DNA from: JAJPIG01 sp035531675
GTDB taxonomy: Bacteria; Desulfobacterota; Binatia; Binatales; Binataceae
DNA: 64,000 nt
Reading direction: 5' to 3'
NCBI GenBank assembly: GCA_035531675.1
Contig: DATKSL010000033.1
Location: 1 to 64,000, forward strand
A model generated the notes under the pieces. The model worked only from the letters and a program-made list of their open reading frames with translations, did not search any database and was not told the origin of the DNA. Of the stretch, positions 1-8,914 are shown piece by piece. The position numbers were made by a program, and so were the translations under genes. Every line of letters begins with the position of its first letter. The first letter of the stretch is position 1.

Positions 1-78
1 GGATTTGAACCCCCGAGACCCTTTCGAGTCTACACGCTCTCCAGGCGTGCGCCTTAAACCGGGCTCGGCCACCTCTCC
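1..78 (-). tRNA. tRNA-Ser (GGA), 3' end cut by window edge
   Basis: Read on the minus strand, the 5' acceptor GGAGAGG lies at 72-78 and is followed by the U8-G9 junction and a class II serine D-arm. The anticodon stem CACGC/GCGTG encloses the loop CTGGAGA, giving anticodon GGA at 40-42. A long variable arm and the start of the T-arm (GGGGGTTCAAATCC) follow. The last acceptor bases and the CCA end lie left of the window. The class II shape and the anticodon make tRNA-Ser secure. Confidence 0.93.
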
Positions 79-162
79 GCGATCCACCTAATATGCCATC
101 CCGCGGCCACATCTCGCCATCGCGAGGTGGCACGCAGCGCCGAACGAACTGCAGGATTCGAG

Positions 163-798
163 TTATTCCGCGAACGGTGCGCCGAGCATCAGGTCGCAGA
201 AATTCGGACAGCTGAAGCCCGGCACGTATCGAAGCCCGACCTCGGCCAGGAAACTTCCGAAGGTCATCTGCGGCTTGTGCTTCGCCACCTCGGCCAGCCG
301 TTCCATGAACGCGGTCTTGAACTGCAAGCGCGGATAGGCGGCGACGACCTGTTCGAGCGCGCCGGCCGGCAGCTCGTCAGCGCCGAAACCGGGGACGTCG
401 ACGCCTATCCCCAGCGCCGCCGCCACGACCTCGGGTTCCTTGTAAAGCGCGATCCCGGGACTGGTGTGGAGCGCGATTGCGTCCCACACCCGCGCGGTCT
501 GCTCCGGCGGTACGCCGCGCGCGGTGAGGAACTCGCGCGCCGCATTGGCGCCGTCGACCTCGAAGCGCAGCGGTCCGTGGAAGCGTTCGGTCAGACCGAG
601 ATCGTGAAGTACGGTCGCGAGGTAGAGCAGTTCCGGGTCGTACTTGAGGCCGCGCTTGCGGGCCAGCAGCTCGCCGAACAGATACGAGCGCATCACGTGA
701 TTGAACAGCATCGGCGACGACGCCTCGCGCGCAAGCGCGGTCGCTTCACTCGCCAGCCGGCTGTCAGGAATCCTGATGCCGGCGATTTCCTTGCCCAT
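163..798 (-). CDS. HD-domain phosphohydrolase-like protein
   Basis: The 211-aa product carries the HD metal-binding pattern: His34 (FNHVMRSY), His65-Asp66 (VLHDLGL) and His111 (ALHTS). Such residues bind one or two divalent metals in HD hydrolases. The spacing and the short single-domain build resemble the cyanamide-hydratase-like HD subgroup, but the substrate cannot be read from sequence. No signal peptide or membrane segment is visible, so it is probably cytoplasmic. The ATG is preceded by AGAGAGG at a good distance. It lies 49 bp downstream of the DapA-type gene on the same strand and may be cotranscribed with it. Confidence 0.8.
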   Translation of the reverse strand: MGKEIAGIRIPDSRLASEATALAREASSPMLFNHVMRSYLFGELLARKRGLKYDPELLYLATVLHDLGLTERFHGPLRFEVDGANAAREFLTARGVPPEQTARVWDAIALHTSPGIALYKEPEVVAAALGIGVDVPGFGADELPAGALEQVVAAYPRLQFKTAFMERLAEVAKHKPQMTFGSFLAEVGLRYVPGFSCPNFCDLMLGAPFAE

Positions 799-847
799 CG
801 TCGCCTCTCTTGCTGAAGAGCATTGCCCGATCGCGCGAGCGCCGCCG

Positions 848-1747
848 CTACAGCATCCCGGCGCGCTTGAGCACGCCGTCGAGCCGTTCCTCGAGCTCGC
901 GCGTCGCCGGCACCATCGGCAGTCGATGCGCGTTGTCGCGGATCAGGCCGAGCCGCTTCATCATGTACTTGAGCGGGATGGGGTTGGTATCGAAGAACAC
1001 CGACTGGTTGAGCTCGAACAGCGCGAAATGGGCGGCGCGCGCCTCGGCCAGCTTGCCGGCGAAGACCAGCTCGCACAGCTCGGCGATCCGGCGCGGCGCC
1101 AGATTCCCGACCGCATTCATCACGCCGCACGCTCCCACCGCCATCATCGGAAAGCTCAGGTCCTCGAGTCCGACGAAGATCCGGAACTCGGGGCCGAGCC
1201 GCACTATCAGCTCGCTCACCAGTTCGAGATCCTTGACCGCCTGCTTGATGCCGACCAGGTTGGGCGCCCGCTCGGCGATCTTCGCGACGGTGTCGCAGGT
1301 CACGCTGATCGCGGCGCGGCCCGGGATGTGGTAGATCATCATCGGCAGGCTGATGCGCCGGCCGAGGTCGGCGTAGTACTCGACGATTCCGCGCTGCGGC
1401 GGGCGGATGAAGTAGGGCGTCAGGATCAGCACCGCCGCGGCGCCGGCGCGCTCGGCGCGGGTGGTCAGCTCGACCGTCTCGGCGTGCGATTGCGAGCCGG
1501 TGGCGGCCACCACCGGAACGCGCTTGCCGGCCGCCTCGATCGCGACCTTGAGCAGCGTGCTCCGTTCCTCGACCGAGAGCGTGGTCGGCTCGCCGGTGGT
1601 GCCGGCCACCACGATGCCGTGCGAGCCCTGCGCGATCTGGCGCTCGACCAGCCGGGCGTAGGTATCGTAATCGACCGCGCCGTCGATGATGGGCGTGATG
1701 AGCGGCGTATATGAGCCGCGCAGAAAATCCCGATCCAGCTTGATCAC
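848..1747 (-). CDS. dapA: 4-hydroxy-tetrahydrodipicolinate synthase (DapA family)
   Basis: This 299-aa class I aldolase condenses pyruvate with aspartate semialdehyde in lysine synthesis if it is true DapA. Visible family marks are GTTGE at 49-53, the active-site Tyr139 followed by Arg144 in YHIPGR, and the Schiff-base Lys168 in VGIKQA. Length matches DapA. YHIPGR replaces the usual YNVPxR, and no other lysine gene is adjacent, so another member of the DHDPS/NAL family is possible. The start is GTG with GGGAG upstream. The gene diverges from trxA across 184 bp. Confidence 0.85.
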   Translation of the reverse strand: MIKLDRDFLRGSYTPLITPIIDGAVDYDTYARLVERQIAQGSHGIVVAGTTGEPTTLSVEERSTLLKVAIEAAGKRVPVVAATGSQSHAETVELTTRAERAGAAAVLILTPYFIRPPQRGIVEYYADLGRRISLPMMIYHIPGRAAISVTCDTVAKIAERAPNLVGIKQAVKDLELVSELIVRLGPEFRIFVGLEDLSFPMMAVGACGVMNAVGNLAPRRIAELCELVFAGKLAEARAAHFALFELNQSVFFDTNPIPLKYMMKRLGLIRDNAHRLPMVPATRELEERLDGVLKRAGML

Positions 1748-1931
1748 AGCCTTGCTCCCTTAATAAGCGCTCGACGCCGCCGGTCCGTGCCGCCGGCGGT
1801 TATCGTTCCGACACCATACCAAACCCGTGGAAATCCGGCGATGCGGCCGGCTATTCCCGGGTGGCGGGCCGGGCCGCCTTGACTGTCCGCATCGGCGTCC
1901 TTAACTTCATAGATAGGAGCACCGAAACAAC

Positions 1932-2264
1932 ATGGCAAATGAAAACGTATCGCACGTGACCGACGCGAACTTCGAGCAGGAGGTGCTGAAGTCCGACAAG
2001 CCGGTACTGGTCGATTTCTGGGCGCCGTGGTGCGGACCGTGCAAGGCGATCGCGCCGGTGATCGAAGAGCTGGCGACCGAGTATGCCGGCCGGCTCAAGG
2101 TCGTCAAGATCAACGTCGACGACAACCCGCAGACGCCGCAGCAATATAATGTCCGCGGGATTCCCAATCTGTTGATTATCAAGGGCGGCCAGGTGGCGAA
2201 TCAGATTGTCGGGGCCGTGCCCAAGCGCAACCTGGTGCAGGCGGTCGACAGCGCCATCGCCTGA
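1932..2264 (+). CDS. trxA: Thioredoxin
   Basis: A 110-aa cytosolic dithiol reductase with the canonical WCGPC active site at 33-37 inside VDFWAPWCGPCK, and the cis-proline motif GIPNLL near residue 77. Length and fold order match TrxA throughout. AGGAG precedes the ATG. It reads toward the CvpA-like gene, with only 15 bp between the two stop ends. Thioredoxin supplies electrons to reductases and peroxidases such as the Tpx encoded at 29.6-30.1 kb. Confidence 0.96.
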   Translation: MANENVSHVTDANFEQEVLKSDKPVLVDFWAPWCGPCKAIAPVIEELATEYAGRLKVVKINVDDNPQTPQQYNVRGIPNLLIIKGGQVANQIVGAVPKRNLVQAVDSAIA

Positions 2265-2279
2265 GTCCCCTTCGTTCCG

Positions 2280-2855
2280 CTAGCGAGGCGACGGGCTGGG
2301 CGCGGGCGACAGCTCGCGCCTCATCCGGGCTTGCGCCTGCCATAGCTTCACAAATTCGGCGCGCCGCGCCTCGTATTGCGCCTTGAGCTCGGGCGGGACG
2401 CGGTCGAGCAGCGCGTTGTCCCATGCCAGCAACTGGGGGGCGAGTATCGAGTCCTTGAGAATCTCCGCCCGCGCCGGCAACAACAGCATCATCGCCATGA
2501 TCACGAAGCCGAGCGCGATAGCGGCGACCGCGGCCCCGCTGAGACCGCCGATCAGCCGATCGATCCATCCCATCTGCACCGCGTGAACCAGCCGGATGAC
2601 GATATTTCCGGCCAACTCGATGGCCAGGAAGACCAGCACGAAAACCGCGATGTAGCCGATGATGCGGGCGGTGGCGGAACCGGCGCCAAACTCGCGATTA
2701 GCGAAGCTTGCGGCCGCGCTATGGTAGAGCGACGCCGCATACAGCGCGCCGATCAGCGACAGCAGCGAGGTCACCATCCTGAGCGCGCCGCGCGAGAGGC
2801 CGTAGATCGTACCCAGCCCGATTACCGCGATAATCGCGTAATCCAACCCGTTCAT
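2280..2855 (-). CDS. CvpA family membrane protein
   Basis: The product starts MNGLDYAIIAVIGL, the typical CvpA N-terminus, and has about four hydrophobic helices within its first 150 residues followed by a polar, Pro/Arg-rich tail. CvpA proteins are inner-membrane proteins linked to colicin V secretion and envelope homeostasis; the molecular role is poorly defined. An in-frame ATG lies 12 codons upstream, but the family start MNxLD favours the ATG at 2855. It is convergent with trxA. Confidence 0.82.
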   Translation of the reverse strand: MNGLDYAIIAVIGLGTIYGLSRGALRMVTSLLSLIGALYAASLYHSAAASFANREFGAGSATARIIGYIAVFVLVFLAIELAGNIVIRLVHAVQMGWIDRLIGGLSGAAVAAIALGFVIMAMMLLLPARAEILKDSILAPQLLAWDNALLDRVPPELKAQYEARRAEFVKLWQAQARMRRELSPAPSPSPR

Positions 2856-3069
2856 GCTTGCCGCCGCCGCTTTCATCGCCGTCGCTCCCAAGGCGAGCCG
2901 AAACTAGCACGCGGCCACCGGCAGCGCATCAGCGCGTTTACATCGCACCGCGCCAGGTGATTGCCGGCGCCGGACCGGGCCCTGGAATCGTCGACTGAAC
3001 GCGAGTCATTGTGAAGCGTCGATCCGCGGGCGCTCGCGCGCGCGGCCTCATCTGTTTTAAATAGGGACG

Positions 3070-4368
3070 ATGGAAGCGGTTTATATCGAGGATCTGAAGC
3101 ATCAGCTCGGCCAGGAAGTGACGCTGCGCGGATGGCTCTACAACCGGCGCTCCAGCGGTAAGGTCCATTTCCTGCTGATCCGCGACGGCACCGGGCTATG
3201 CCAGTGCGTCGCCTCGAAGGCCGACCTCGGTGACGAGGCCTTTGCCGCCGCCGACCATCTGGGCCAGGAAAGCTCGCTCGAAGTGACCGGGACCGCGCGC
3301 GCCGACGAGCGCGCGCCGGGCGGGATCGAGCTGACGCTCAAGAGCTTCAAGCTGATCGCCGCGGCCAACGATTATCCGATCACTCCCAAGGAGCACGGCG
3401 TCGCCTTCCTGCTCGACCTGCGCCATCTGTGGATCCGTTCCGCGCGCCAGCATGCCGTCCTGCGCATCCGCAGCGAGGTCGAGGCCGCGTGCCGTGACTT
3501 CTTCCATCAGCGCGGTTTCGTGCTGTTCGACGCGCCGATGCTGACCCCGACCTCATGCGAGGGCACCACCAACCTGTTCGAGCTCGACTACTTCGGCGAG
3601 CGCAAGGCCTACCTGACGCAGAGCGGACAGCTCTATGCCGAGGCGGGCGCGCTCGCCTTCGGCAAGGTCTACTGCTTCGGCCCGACCTTCCGCGCCGAGA
3701 AATCCAAGACCCGGCGCCATCTGACGGAATTCTGGATGGTCGAGCCGGAGGTCGCATTCTTCACGCTCGACGAGGATATGCAACTGGCCGAGGATTTCGT
3801 CTCCTCGATCGTGGCGCGGGTGCTCGAGACGCGGCGCGAGGAGCTGAAAATCCTCGAGCGCGACGTGGCCCCGCTCGAAAAGGCCGCCGCCACGCCGTAC
3901 CCCCGAATCACCTATGATGAGGCGCTCGCGCGGCTCAAGACCAAGGGCTTCGAGGTGCGATGGGGGGAAGATCTGGGCGGCGACGAGGAGACCGCGCTGT
4001 CGGCCGAGTTCGATCGTCCCGTGCTGGTCCATCGCTACCCGGCCGAGTGCAAGGCGTTCTATATGAAGCGCGATCCGGCGCGGCCCGAGGTTGCGTTGTG
4101 TGTCGATATGCTGGCGCCGGAGGGCTACGGCGAGATAATCGGCGGCGGCCAGCGCGAAGACGATTACGAGACCCTGAAGGGGCGCCTCATCGAACACAAT
4201 TTGCCGCTCGAAGCGTTTAGCTGGTATCTCGATCTGCGCCGCTACGGTTCGGTGCCGCATGCGGGCTTCGGGATGGGTATCGAGCGGGCGGTCTCATGGA
4301 TTTGCGGGATCCATCACGTGCGCGAGGCGATTCCGTTCCCGCGCATGATGGAGCGGATCGAACCGTAA
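3070..4368 (+). CDS. asnS: Asparaginyl-tRNA synthetase
   Basis: The 432-aa class IIb synthetase has an N-terminal OB-fold anticodon-binding domain (roughly 1-100, with TLRGWLYNRRSSGKVHFL) and a class II catalytic core. The core includes motif 2 (FGPTFRAEKSKTRRHLTEFW) and the C-terminal motif 3 arginine in GFGMGIERAVSW. The RAEKSKTRRHLTEF signature and the absence of an AspRS insertion point to AsnRS. It charges tRNA-Asn with asparagine using ATP. A MetE-core gene follows 40 bp downstream and may be cotranscribed. Confidence 0.95.
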   Translation: MEAVYIEDLKHQLGQEVTLRGWLYNRRSSGKVHFLLIRDGTGLCQCVASKADLGDEAFAAADHLGQESSLEVTGTARADERAPGGIELTLKSFKLIAAANDYPITPKEHGVAFLLDLRHLWIRSARQHAVLRIRSEVEAACRDFFHQRGFVLFDAPMLTPTSCEGTTNLFELDYFGERKAYLTQSGQLYAEAGALAFGKVYCFGPTFRAEKSKTRRHLTEFWMVEPEVAFFTLDEDMQLAEDFVSSIVARVLETRREELKILERDVAPLEKAAATPYPRITYDEALARLKTKGFEVRWGEDLGGDEETALSAEFDRPVLVHRYPAECKAFYMKRDPARPEVALCVDMLAPEGYGEIIGGGQREDDYETLKGRLIEHNLPLEAFSWYLDLRRYGSVPHAGFGMGIERAVSWICGIHHVREAIPFPRMMERIEP

Positions 4369-4408
4369 TGATTGAGGCCGGCGATTCGACGGCTACCAAG
4401 GAGAAGCA

Positions 4409-5590
4409 ATGAAGCGCAGCACGCAACGTATCTTGACGACCCACGCCGGCAGCCTGCCGCGGCCGGACGATCTGATCGCGCTCAACGTCGCCCGGCTGAG
4501 CGGCAACGCCTACGACGAGCGAGCCTACTCCGAACGGCTCGCGTCGGCGGTCGCGGACATCTGCCGCCGCCAGGCCGAGCTTGGCATCGACGTGATCAAC
4601 GACGGCGAGTTCGGCAAGGCGACGCGCGGCCCGGTCGACTACGGCGCCTGGCAGAGCTACGCGTGGGGACGGATCAGCGGCTGGGAATACGGGCCGGTGC
4701 GCGACATGCCACAAACGGTCGGGCGCCGCGACCGCGTCAAGTTCGCCGACTTCTATCGCGAGTTGAACCAGAACAATCAGACTTCGACCACGCCGATGAG
4801 CGGGCGGCCGCAAGTCGTAACCGCGCCGATCACCTTCACGGGCCACGATGAGCTACGCGTCGATCTGGAGAACTTCAAGGCCGCGCTCGGCAAGGTCCGC
4901 GCCGAAGAGGGCTTCATCACCTCGATCGCGCCGGGCAGCCTGGGCCGCCGGCAGAACGAGTACTACAAGTCCGACGAGGAGTATCTGTTCGCGATGGCCG
5001 AGGCGCTGCGCGAGGAGTACCGCGCCATCGTCGAGGCCGGGTTCGTGCTGCAGCTCGACGATCCGGGTCTGGCCGATACCTGGGACCTGGCCAATCCCGA
5101 GCCGACCGTCGCCGAGTACCGGAAGTTTGCGATGGTGCGAATCGAAGCGCTCAATCATGGCCTGCGCGGGCTGCCCGAAGATCGGATTCGCTACCATATA
5201 TGCTGGGGTAGCTGGCATGGTCCGCATTCCACCGACCTGCCGTTGAAAGATATCGGCGAAGTGATGCTCAAGGTGCGCGCCGGAGCGTTCTCGGTCGAGG
5301 CCGGCAACGTCCGTCACGAGCACGAGTGGAAGCTGTGGCGCGACGGCCTCAAGCTCCCCGACGGCAAGCTGCTGATCCCGGGAGTCGTCAGCCATGCGAC
5401 CAACGTCGTCGAGCATCCCGAGGTCGTGGCCGATCGAATCCTGCGCTACGCCGAGGTCGTCGGGCGTGAAAATGTGATCGCCGGCACCGACTGCGGACTG
5501 GGCGGGCGGATTCATCCGCAGCTGGTGTGGGCCAAGCTCGAAGCGCTGGTCGCCGGAGCGGAGATTGCGAGCCGCCAGCTCTGGCGCTAG
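4409..5590 (+). CDS. MetE C-terminal-domain protein (cobalamin-independent methionine synthase family), paralogue 1
   Basis: A 393-aa protein made only of the MetE C-terminal TIM-barrel type. The zinc ligands of that family are present: His and Cys in YHICWGSWHGP, Glu in EAGNVRHEHE, and Cys in AGTDCGLG. The N-terminal half needed for polyglutamylated methyltetrahydrofolate in full MetE (about 750 aa) is absent. The reaction is therefore probably zinc-activated alkyl or methyl transfer to a thiol; epoxyalkane:coenzyme M transferases share this architecture. Start is supported by AAGGAG. It is closest in sequence pattern to the copy at 59926..61068. Confidence 0.85.
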   Translation: MKRSTQRILTTHAGSLPRPDDLIALNVARLSGNAYDERAYSERLASAVADICRRQAELGIDVINDGEFGKATRGPVDYGAWQSYAWGRISGWEYGPVRDMPQTVGRRDRVKFADFYRELNQNNQTSTTPMSGRPQVVTAPITFTGHDELRVDLENFKAALGKVRAEEGFITSIAPGSLGRRQNEYYKSDEEYLFAMAEALREEYRAIVEAGFVLQLDDPGLADTWDLANPEPTVAEYRKFAMVRIEALNHGLRGLPEDRIRYHICWGSWHGPHSTDLPLKDIGEVMLKVRAGAFSVEAGNVRHEHEWKLWRDGLKLPDGKLLIPGVVSHATNVVEHPEVVADRILRYAEVVGRENVIAGTDCGLGGRIHPQLVWAKLEALVAGAEIASRQLWR

Positions 5591-5613
5591 CCGGGTCTGC
5601 GCGGGGCCGCTTG

Positions 5614-5717
5614 TGTCATTCCGAGCGGAGTCTGCGAAGCGAGAGATCTACGCGAAGCGATTTTCTTTTCAGACCAATCGCTCCGCGCAGATCCCTCACC
5701 TTCGGTTCGGGATGACA
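5614..5717. repeat. 104-bp imperfect palindromic intergenic repeat
   Basis: The ends are near-perfect inverted repeats: TGTCATTCCGAGC on the left, and TGTCATCCCGAAC when the right end is read in reverse. Inside, GAGAGATCTACGCGAAGCGA pairs with its reverse copy GAGGGATCTGCGCGGAGCGA with three differences. The whole element can fold into one long hairpin. A degraded relative of the left arm occurs at 21363. This looks like a dispersed REP/MITE-like intergenic element. Confidence 0.7.
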
Positions 5718-5735
5718 ATCGGGAACCAAGAATTC

Positions 5736-5804
5736 GTCAACGCTCAAAGTGACCGGCCATAGTCGCCGCGCTTCGCGCCGCGCGACCTCCTGGCCGGTCG
5801 TTGA
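5736..5804. other. Second long hairpin after the repeat
   Basis: GACCGGCCA (5751-5759) pairs exactly with TGGCCGGTC (5791-5799). An outer GTCAACG (5736-5742) matches CGTTGAC ending at 5804, and GC-rich sequence inside can fold further. There is no T-run on either side. It may end transcription from the MetE-core gene or be part of a compound repeat. Confidence 0.4.
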
Positions 5805-5910
5805 CCGGGAGCTTTTCGGCGGCTAGCGTCGCGTTCAACATCGTCCGAATCTTTCTTGAGCTCGGCAGGCGGGGGCTGCCGCCGTTCCCGAGCGAGGTTG
5901 GATCATCATC

Positions 5911-6789
5911 ATGGCAAAGACCAGGGAAGTGACGTTCTACAGCGACGGGCTCAAGCTCGCCGCGACGCTCTATCTGCCCGAGGATCGCGCGGGCGCGCCG
6001 GCGCGTCCGACCGCGGTGCTCTGTCACGGCCTGCGCGCCGACCGCAAGGTCTTCCTGCCGGCCTTCGCCGAGGAGTTCGTCCGCGCCGGCTATGTGACGA
6101 TGATCCCCGACTATCGCGGCTTCGGCGACAGCGAAGGTCCCCGTCATCGGCTGATATCGCGGGAGCGCGAAGAAGACATTATCAATGCGATGACCTTCCT
6201 CGCGATGCAGCCGGAGGTGGACGCGAATCGAATCGGGCTGTTCGGTATCAGCTACGGCGGCGCCACCGCGATCGGCGCCGCGGCCCGCGACCCGCGCGTG
6301 CGATGCGTGGTCAGCGTGGTGACGTTCGGCGACGGCGACCGCTGGATGCGCAACTCGCGGCGGCTGTGGGAGTACTTTCGCTTGCGCGAAACCGTCGCGC
6401 GCGATCGGCAGCGGCGCGTGACCACCGGGGCGAGCGAGTACGTGGACTTCTCGGCGATCCTGCTGCCGACGCCGGCCGAAGAGGAGTTGTACAAGGGCCA
6501 GGATTTGGCGGCGTTGCGAATCACGCTGCCGCTCGAAACCGCCGACGACATCATGAATTATCGGCCCGAGCGGGTGGTGCACGAAATCGCGCCGCGCCCG
6601 CTGCTGCTGATCGCCGGCGATCAGGATTACCTGGTCGGCTGGGAAGAATCATCGCGGCTCTACGAGCTGGCCCGGGATCCCAAGGAGCTGATCATCCTGC
6701 CCGGGATGAATCACTACCAGGTCTATTCCGCTGGCTTTCGCCCGACTATCGAGGCAGGGCTGCGGACCTTCCGCCGCGCCCTCGGCTAG
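5911..6789 (+). CDS. Alpha/beta hydrolase (dienelactone-hydrolase / S9-like)
   Basis: The 292-aa product shows an alpha/beta hydrolase fold: an oxyanion-side HGL motif near residue 39, the nucleophile elbow GISYGG with Ser114, a late Asp in AGDQDYL and a His in GMNHYQV. The order and spacing give a complete catalytic triad. There is no signal peptide. The substrate is probably an ester or small peptide but cannot be named. It ends 12 bp before the convergent aquaporin gene. Confidence 0.82.
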   Translation: MAKTREVTFYSDGLKLAATLYLPEDRAGAPARPTAVLCHGLRADRKVFLPAFAEEFVRAGYVTMIPDYRGFGDSEGPRHRLISREREEDIINAMTFLAMQPEVDANRIGLFGISYGGATAIGAAARDPRVRCVVSVVTFGDGDRWMRNSRRLWEYFRLRETVARDRQRRVTTGASEYVDFSAILLPTPAEEELYKGQDLAALRITLPLETADDIMNYRPERVVHEIAPRPLLLIAGDQDYLVGWEESSRLYELARDPKELIILPGMNHYQVYSAGFRPTIEAGLRTFRRALG

Positions 6790-6800
6790 CACTCGCCGGC

Positions 6801-7535
6801 TTACCCACCAGCCGCCGCGGCGGCCGCCGCCGGCCCCTGTTCCTGCATCAGCCAGCGATAGAGCAGGCCACCGAGCACGCCGCCCACGATCGGCGCGAGC
6901 CAGAACAGCCACAGCTGGCCGATTGCCCAGCCGCCGACGAACAGCGCCGGTCCCGTGCTGCGGGCCGGATTCACCGCAGTATTGGTTACCGGAATGCTGA
7001 TCAGGTGGATTAGTGTCAGCACCAGGCCAATCGGGATCGGCGCAAATCCCGGTGGCACGCGCACGTCCGTCGCGCCCATGATCACGAACAGGAAGATCAG
7101 CGTCATCGTGACTTCACAGACCGCGCAGGACAGCAGCGTGTATCCGCCCGGCGAGTGCGCGCCGTAGCCGTTGGCGGCGAAGCCTCCGGCCAGGCTGAAG
7201 CCGGGCGCGCCGCTGGCGATTACATAGAGCACCGCGGCGGCGAGGATCGCGCCGAGCACCTGTGCGATCACGTAGGGCGCAAGCTCGCTGCCGGGGAAGC
7301 GTCCGCCGGCCCATAGTCCGAAGCTCACGGCGGGATTGATATGGCAGCCCGAGATGTGGCCGATAGCGTAAGCCATCGTCAGCAGCGTGAGCCCGAAGGC
7401 CAGCGCTACGCCGACGAAGCCCACGCCGAGATGCGGAAAGCCCGCGGCCAACACCGCGGTTCCACATCCGCCCAGCACCAGCCAGAACGTACCGATGAAT
7501 TCCGCTCCGGCGCGCCGCGAGAGAGGCACAGTCAT
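6801..7535 (-). CDS. aqpZ: Aquaporin Z
   Basis: A 244-aa inner-membrane water channel with six predicted helices and both NPA loops: HINPAVS near residue 67 and VNPARS near 190. The selectivity residues typical of water-specific AqpZ are visible, including the His in LIHLISIPVTN and the Arg after the second NPA. This favours water over glycerol. AGGAGG lies just upstream of the ATG. A short Ala/Gly tail ends the protein. Confidence 0.94.
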   Translation of the reverse strand: MTVPLSRRAGAEFIGTFWLVLGGCGTAVLAAGFPHLGVGFVGVALAFGLTLLTMAYAIGHISGCHINPAVSFGLWAGGRFPGSELAPYVIAQVLGAILAAAVLYVIASGAPGFSLAGGFAANGYGAHSPGGYTLLSCAVCEVTMTLIFLFVIMGATDVRVPPGFAPIPIGLVLTLIHLISIPVTNTAVNPARSTGPALFVGGWAIGQLWLFWLAPIVGGVLGGLLYRWLMQEQGPAAAAAAAGG

Positions 7536-8341
7536 AAGCGGTTTCCTCCTGATTAGGCCGATAGCGTAGGGTTGAGAGCCGCTTCAAGGCAAGCAACATC
7601 GGATGTCCGGCCGCGTTCTGTGCAGCCGTCCTGTTGCAGCTCTCTTTTCGAGCACACGGAGCACTCGGAATGTCAAGCGCAGCTCAATCCGGCAGCAGTC
7701 GGTGATGTTATTGCCCGCTTCCGATGCGAAGCGTAATAGTGATCAGGTTCGAGCCGATTGGGACGGTCGAATGACGCCGCACGGCTAGGCACGGGGAAGC
7801 AGGGGGACTGCCGCTACCCCGTGACAAACAGTGCGCTTGGACCATCGAGCCGCTTGGGGCGGGGGACGCGGAAGATGGGCGGGGGAGCCAGACCGGCTGG
7901 TGGATTGGGGTGAGAAGAGCCGAGCTACATGCCACAGGCTGGCACGGGCATTTTCGCTCTTCATGGGGACGGCGGAGGCTGCTTCCGCCCGCACCCCCGA
8001 TCTGACCATCGAGCCGTAGTTCGCGCCACTCGCATCGGCGCTCGAACGTTCGCAGTTTCAACTGACTCGTTTTCGATCTCGCTTGGTTTAACCCCTGGCG
8101 ACCATCGCGCCGGACGCATGACCGCGTCCGGTGGCGCGGCGGACCCGTGCGTCCGGACCGTGCGCCCGCGGCGGGCCGCCTCTTGTGCGCGTCGGGAGAG
8201 TCATATTTGCGTAGCGGACATTTGGGATACAGGAAGGCACACACGTCGCGTCCCGCCCTCGATACCCGGTTGGCGGCCTGGCGCGGGCTGATTAAACCCC
8301 TCACTCCCGGCTCGCCGCTTCCGGGTTCGGCGGCGCGGGTG
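7536..8341. other. 806-bp region with no convincing gene
   Basis: All six frames are open in places because of high GC, but none shows a credible product, good start or consistent codon-position bias. Around 8108-8135 the sequence GCGCCGGACGC can pair with a downstream GCGTCCGGTGGCGC, giving a bulged hairpin. The stretch may hold the promoter of aqpZ, the 5' leader of the next gene, or an unrecognised RNA. Confidence 0.4.
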
Positions 8342-8896
8342 ATGGTCGGCGGTGGGGACGCCGGACATGGCGAGCTGTGCTCGTCGCTGACCGATTATCT
8401 GCCACTCAATCTGCGCTCCCTGCTGACGCAGGGGATGCGTTCGTCGATGCGTGGTGACGAGCGGGCGACTAATCCCGCGGGGCGCCGATCGAACGACGCG
8501 ATGCTGCGGGAGTTTGCGCGCGCGGTCCGCAGCTTCTCGGCGATGCGGGCGCGCGAACATTGGGTCGAATGCACGGTCGCGTTCGACGAGCTCGAAGCGG
8601 CGCTGGCCGAGGGCGCGATCGATGGACGTGCACCGTTGATTTGCCTGAAATGCGCCGCCCTGGCCGCGCCCGGCGAATCGCAGAGGCATCGCGGACCCGG
8701 ATGTATCGTCGCACCGATCGCCATCTCTTCGCCGCGCCGCAGCGCACCGGATCGCGTCCGCCGGGCGGTCGAGAAGTTTCGCGCCGCGCGGCAGGCCGAC
8801 GGCCTCTCGCATTACGATCTCGATTGTTACGTCTCGAAAGGGCGGATGGTTTTCACCTGGCGGCCACCGGCACGACCGTCAGATGGCGGCCATTAA
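8342..8896 (+). CDS. Hypothetical protein
   Basis: The frame extends upstream to 8147, but the region from the ATG at 8342 has more protein-like composition. This includes the amphipathic stretch FARAVRSFSAMRAREHWVE and LEAALAEGAI, and strong G/C third-position bias. I recognise no domain. A C-terminal half with DRVRRAVEKFRAARQADG could be helical. No clear ribosome site fixes the start. It converges with rpsU across two hairpins. It could be a non-coding frame kept open by GC content. Confidence 0.4.
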   Translation: MVGGGDAGHGELCSSLTDYLPLNLRSLLTQGMRSSMRGDERATNPAGRRSNDAMLREFARAVRSFSAMRAREHWVECTVAFDELEAALAEGAIDGRAPLICLKCAALAAPGESQRHRGPGCIVAPIAISSPRRSAPDRVRRAVEKFRAARQADGLSHYDLDCYVSKGRMVFTWRPPARPSDGGH

Positions 8897-8914
8897 CCGA
8901 AACCCGCAAGGGTA

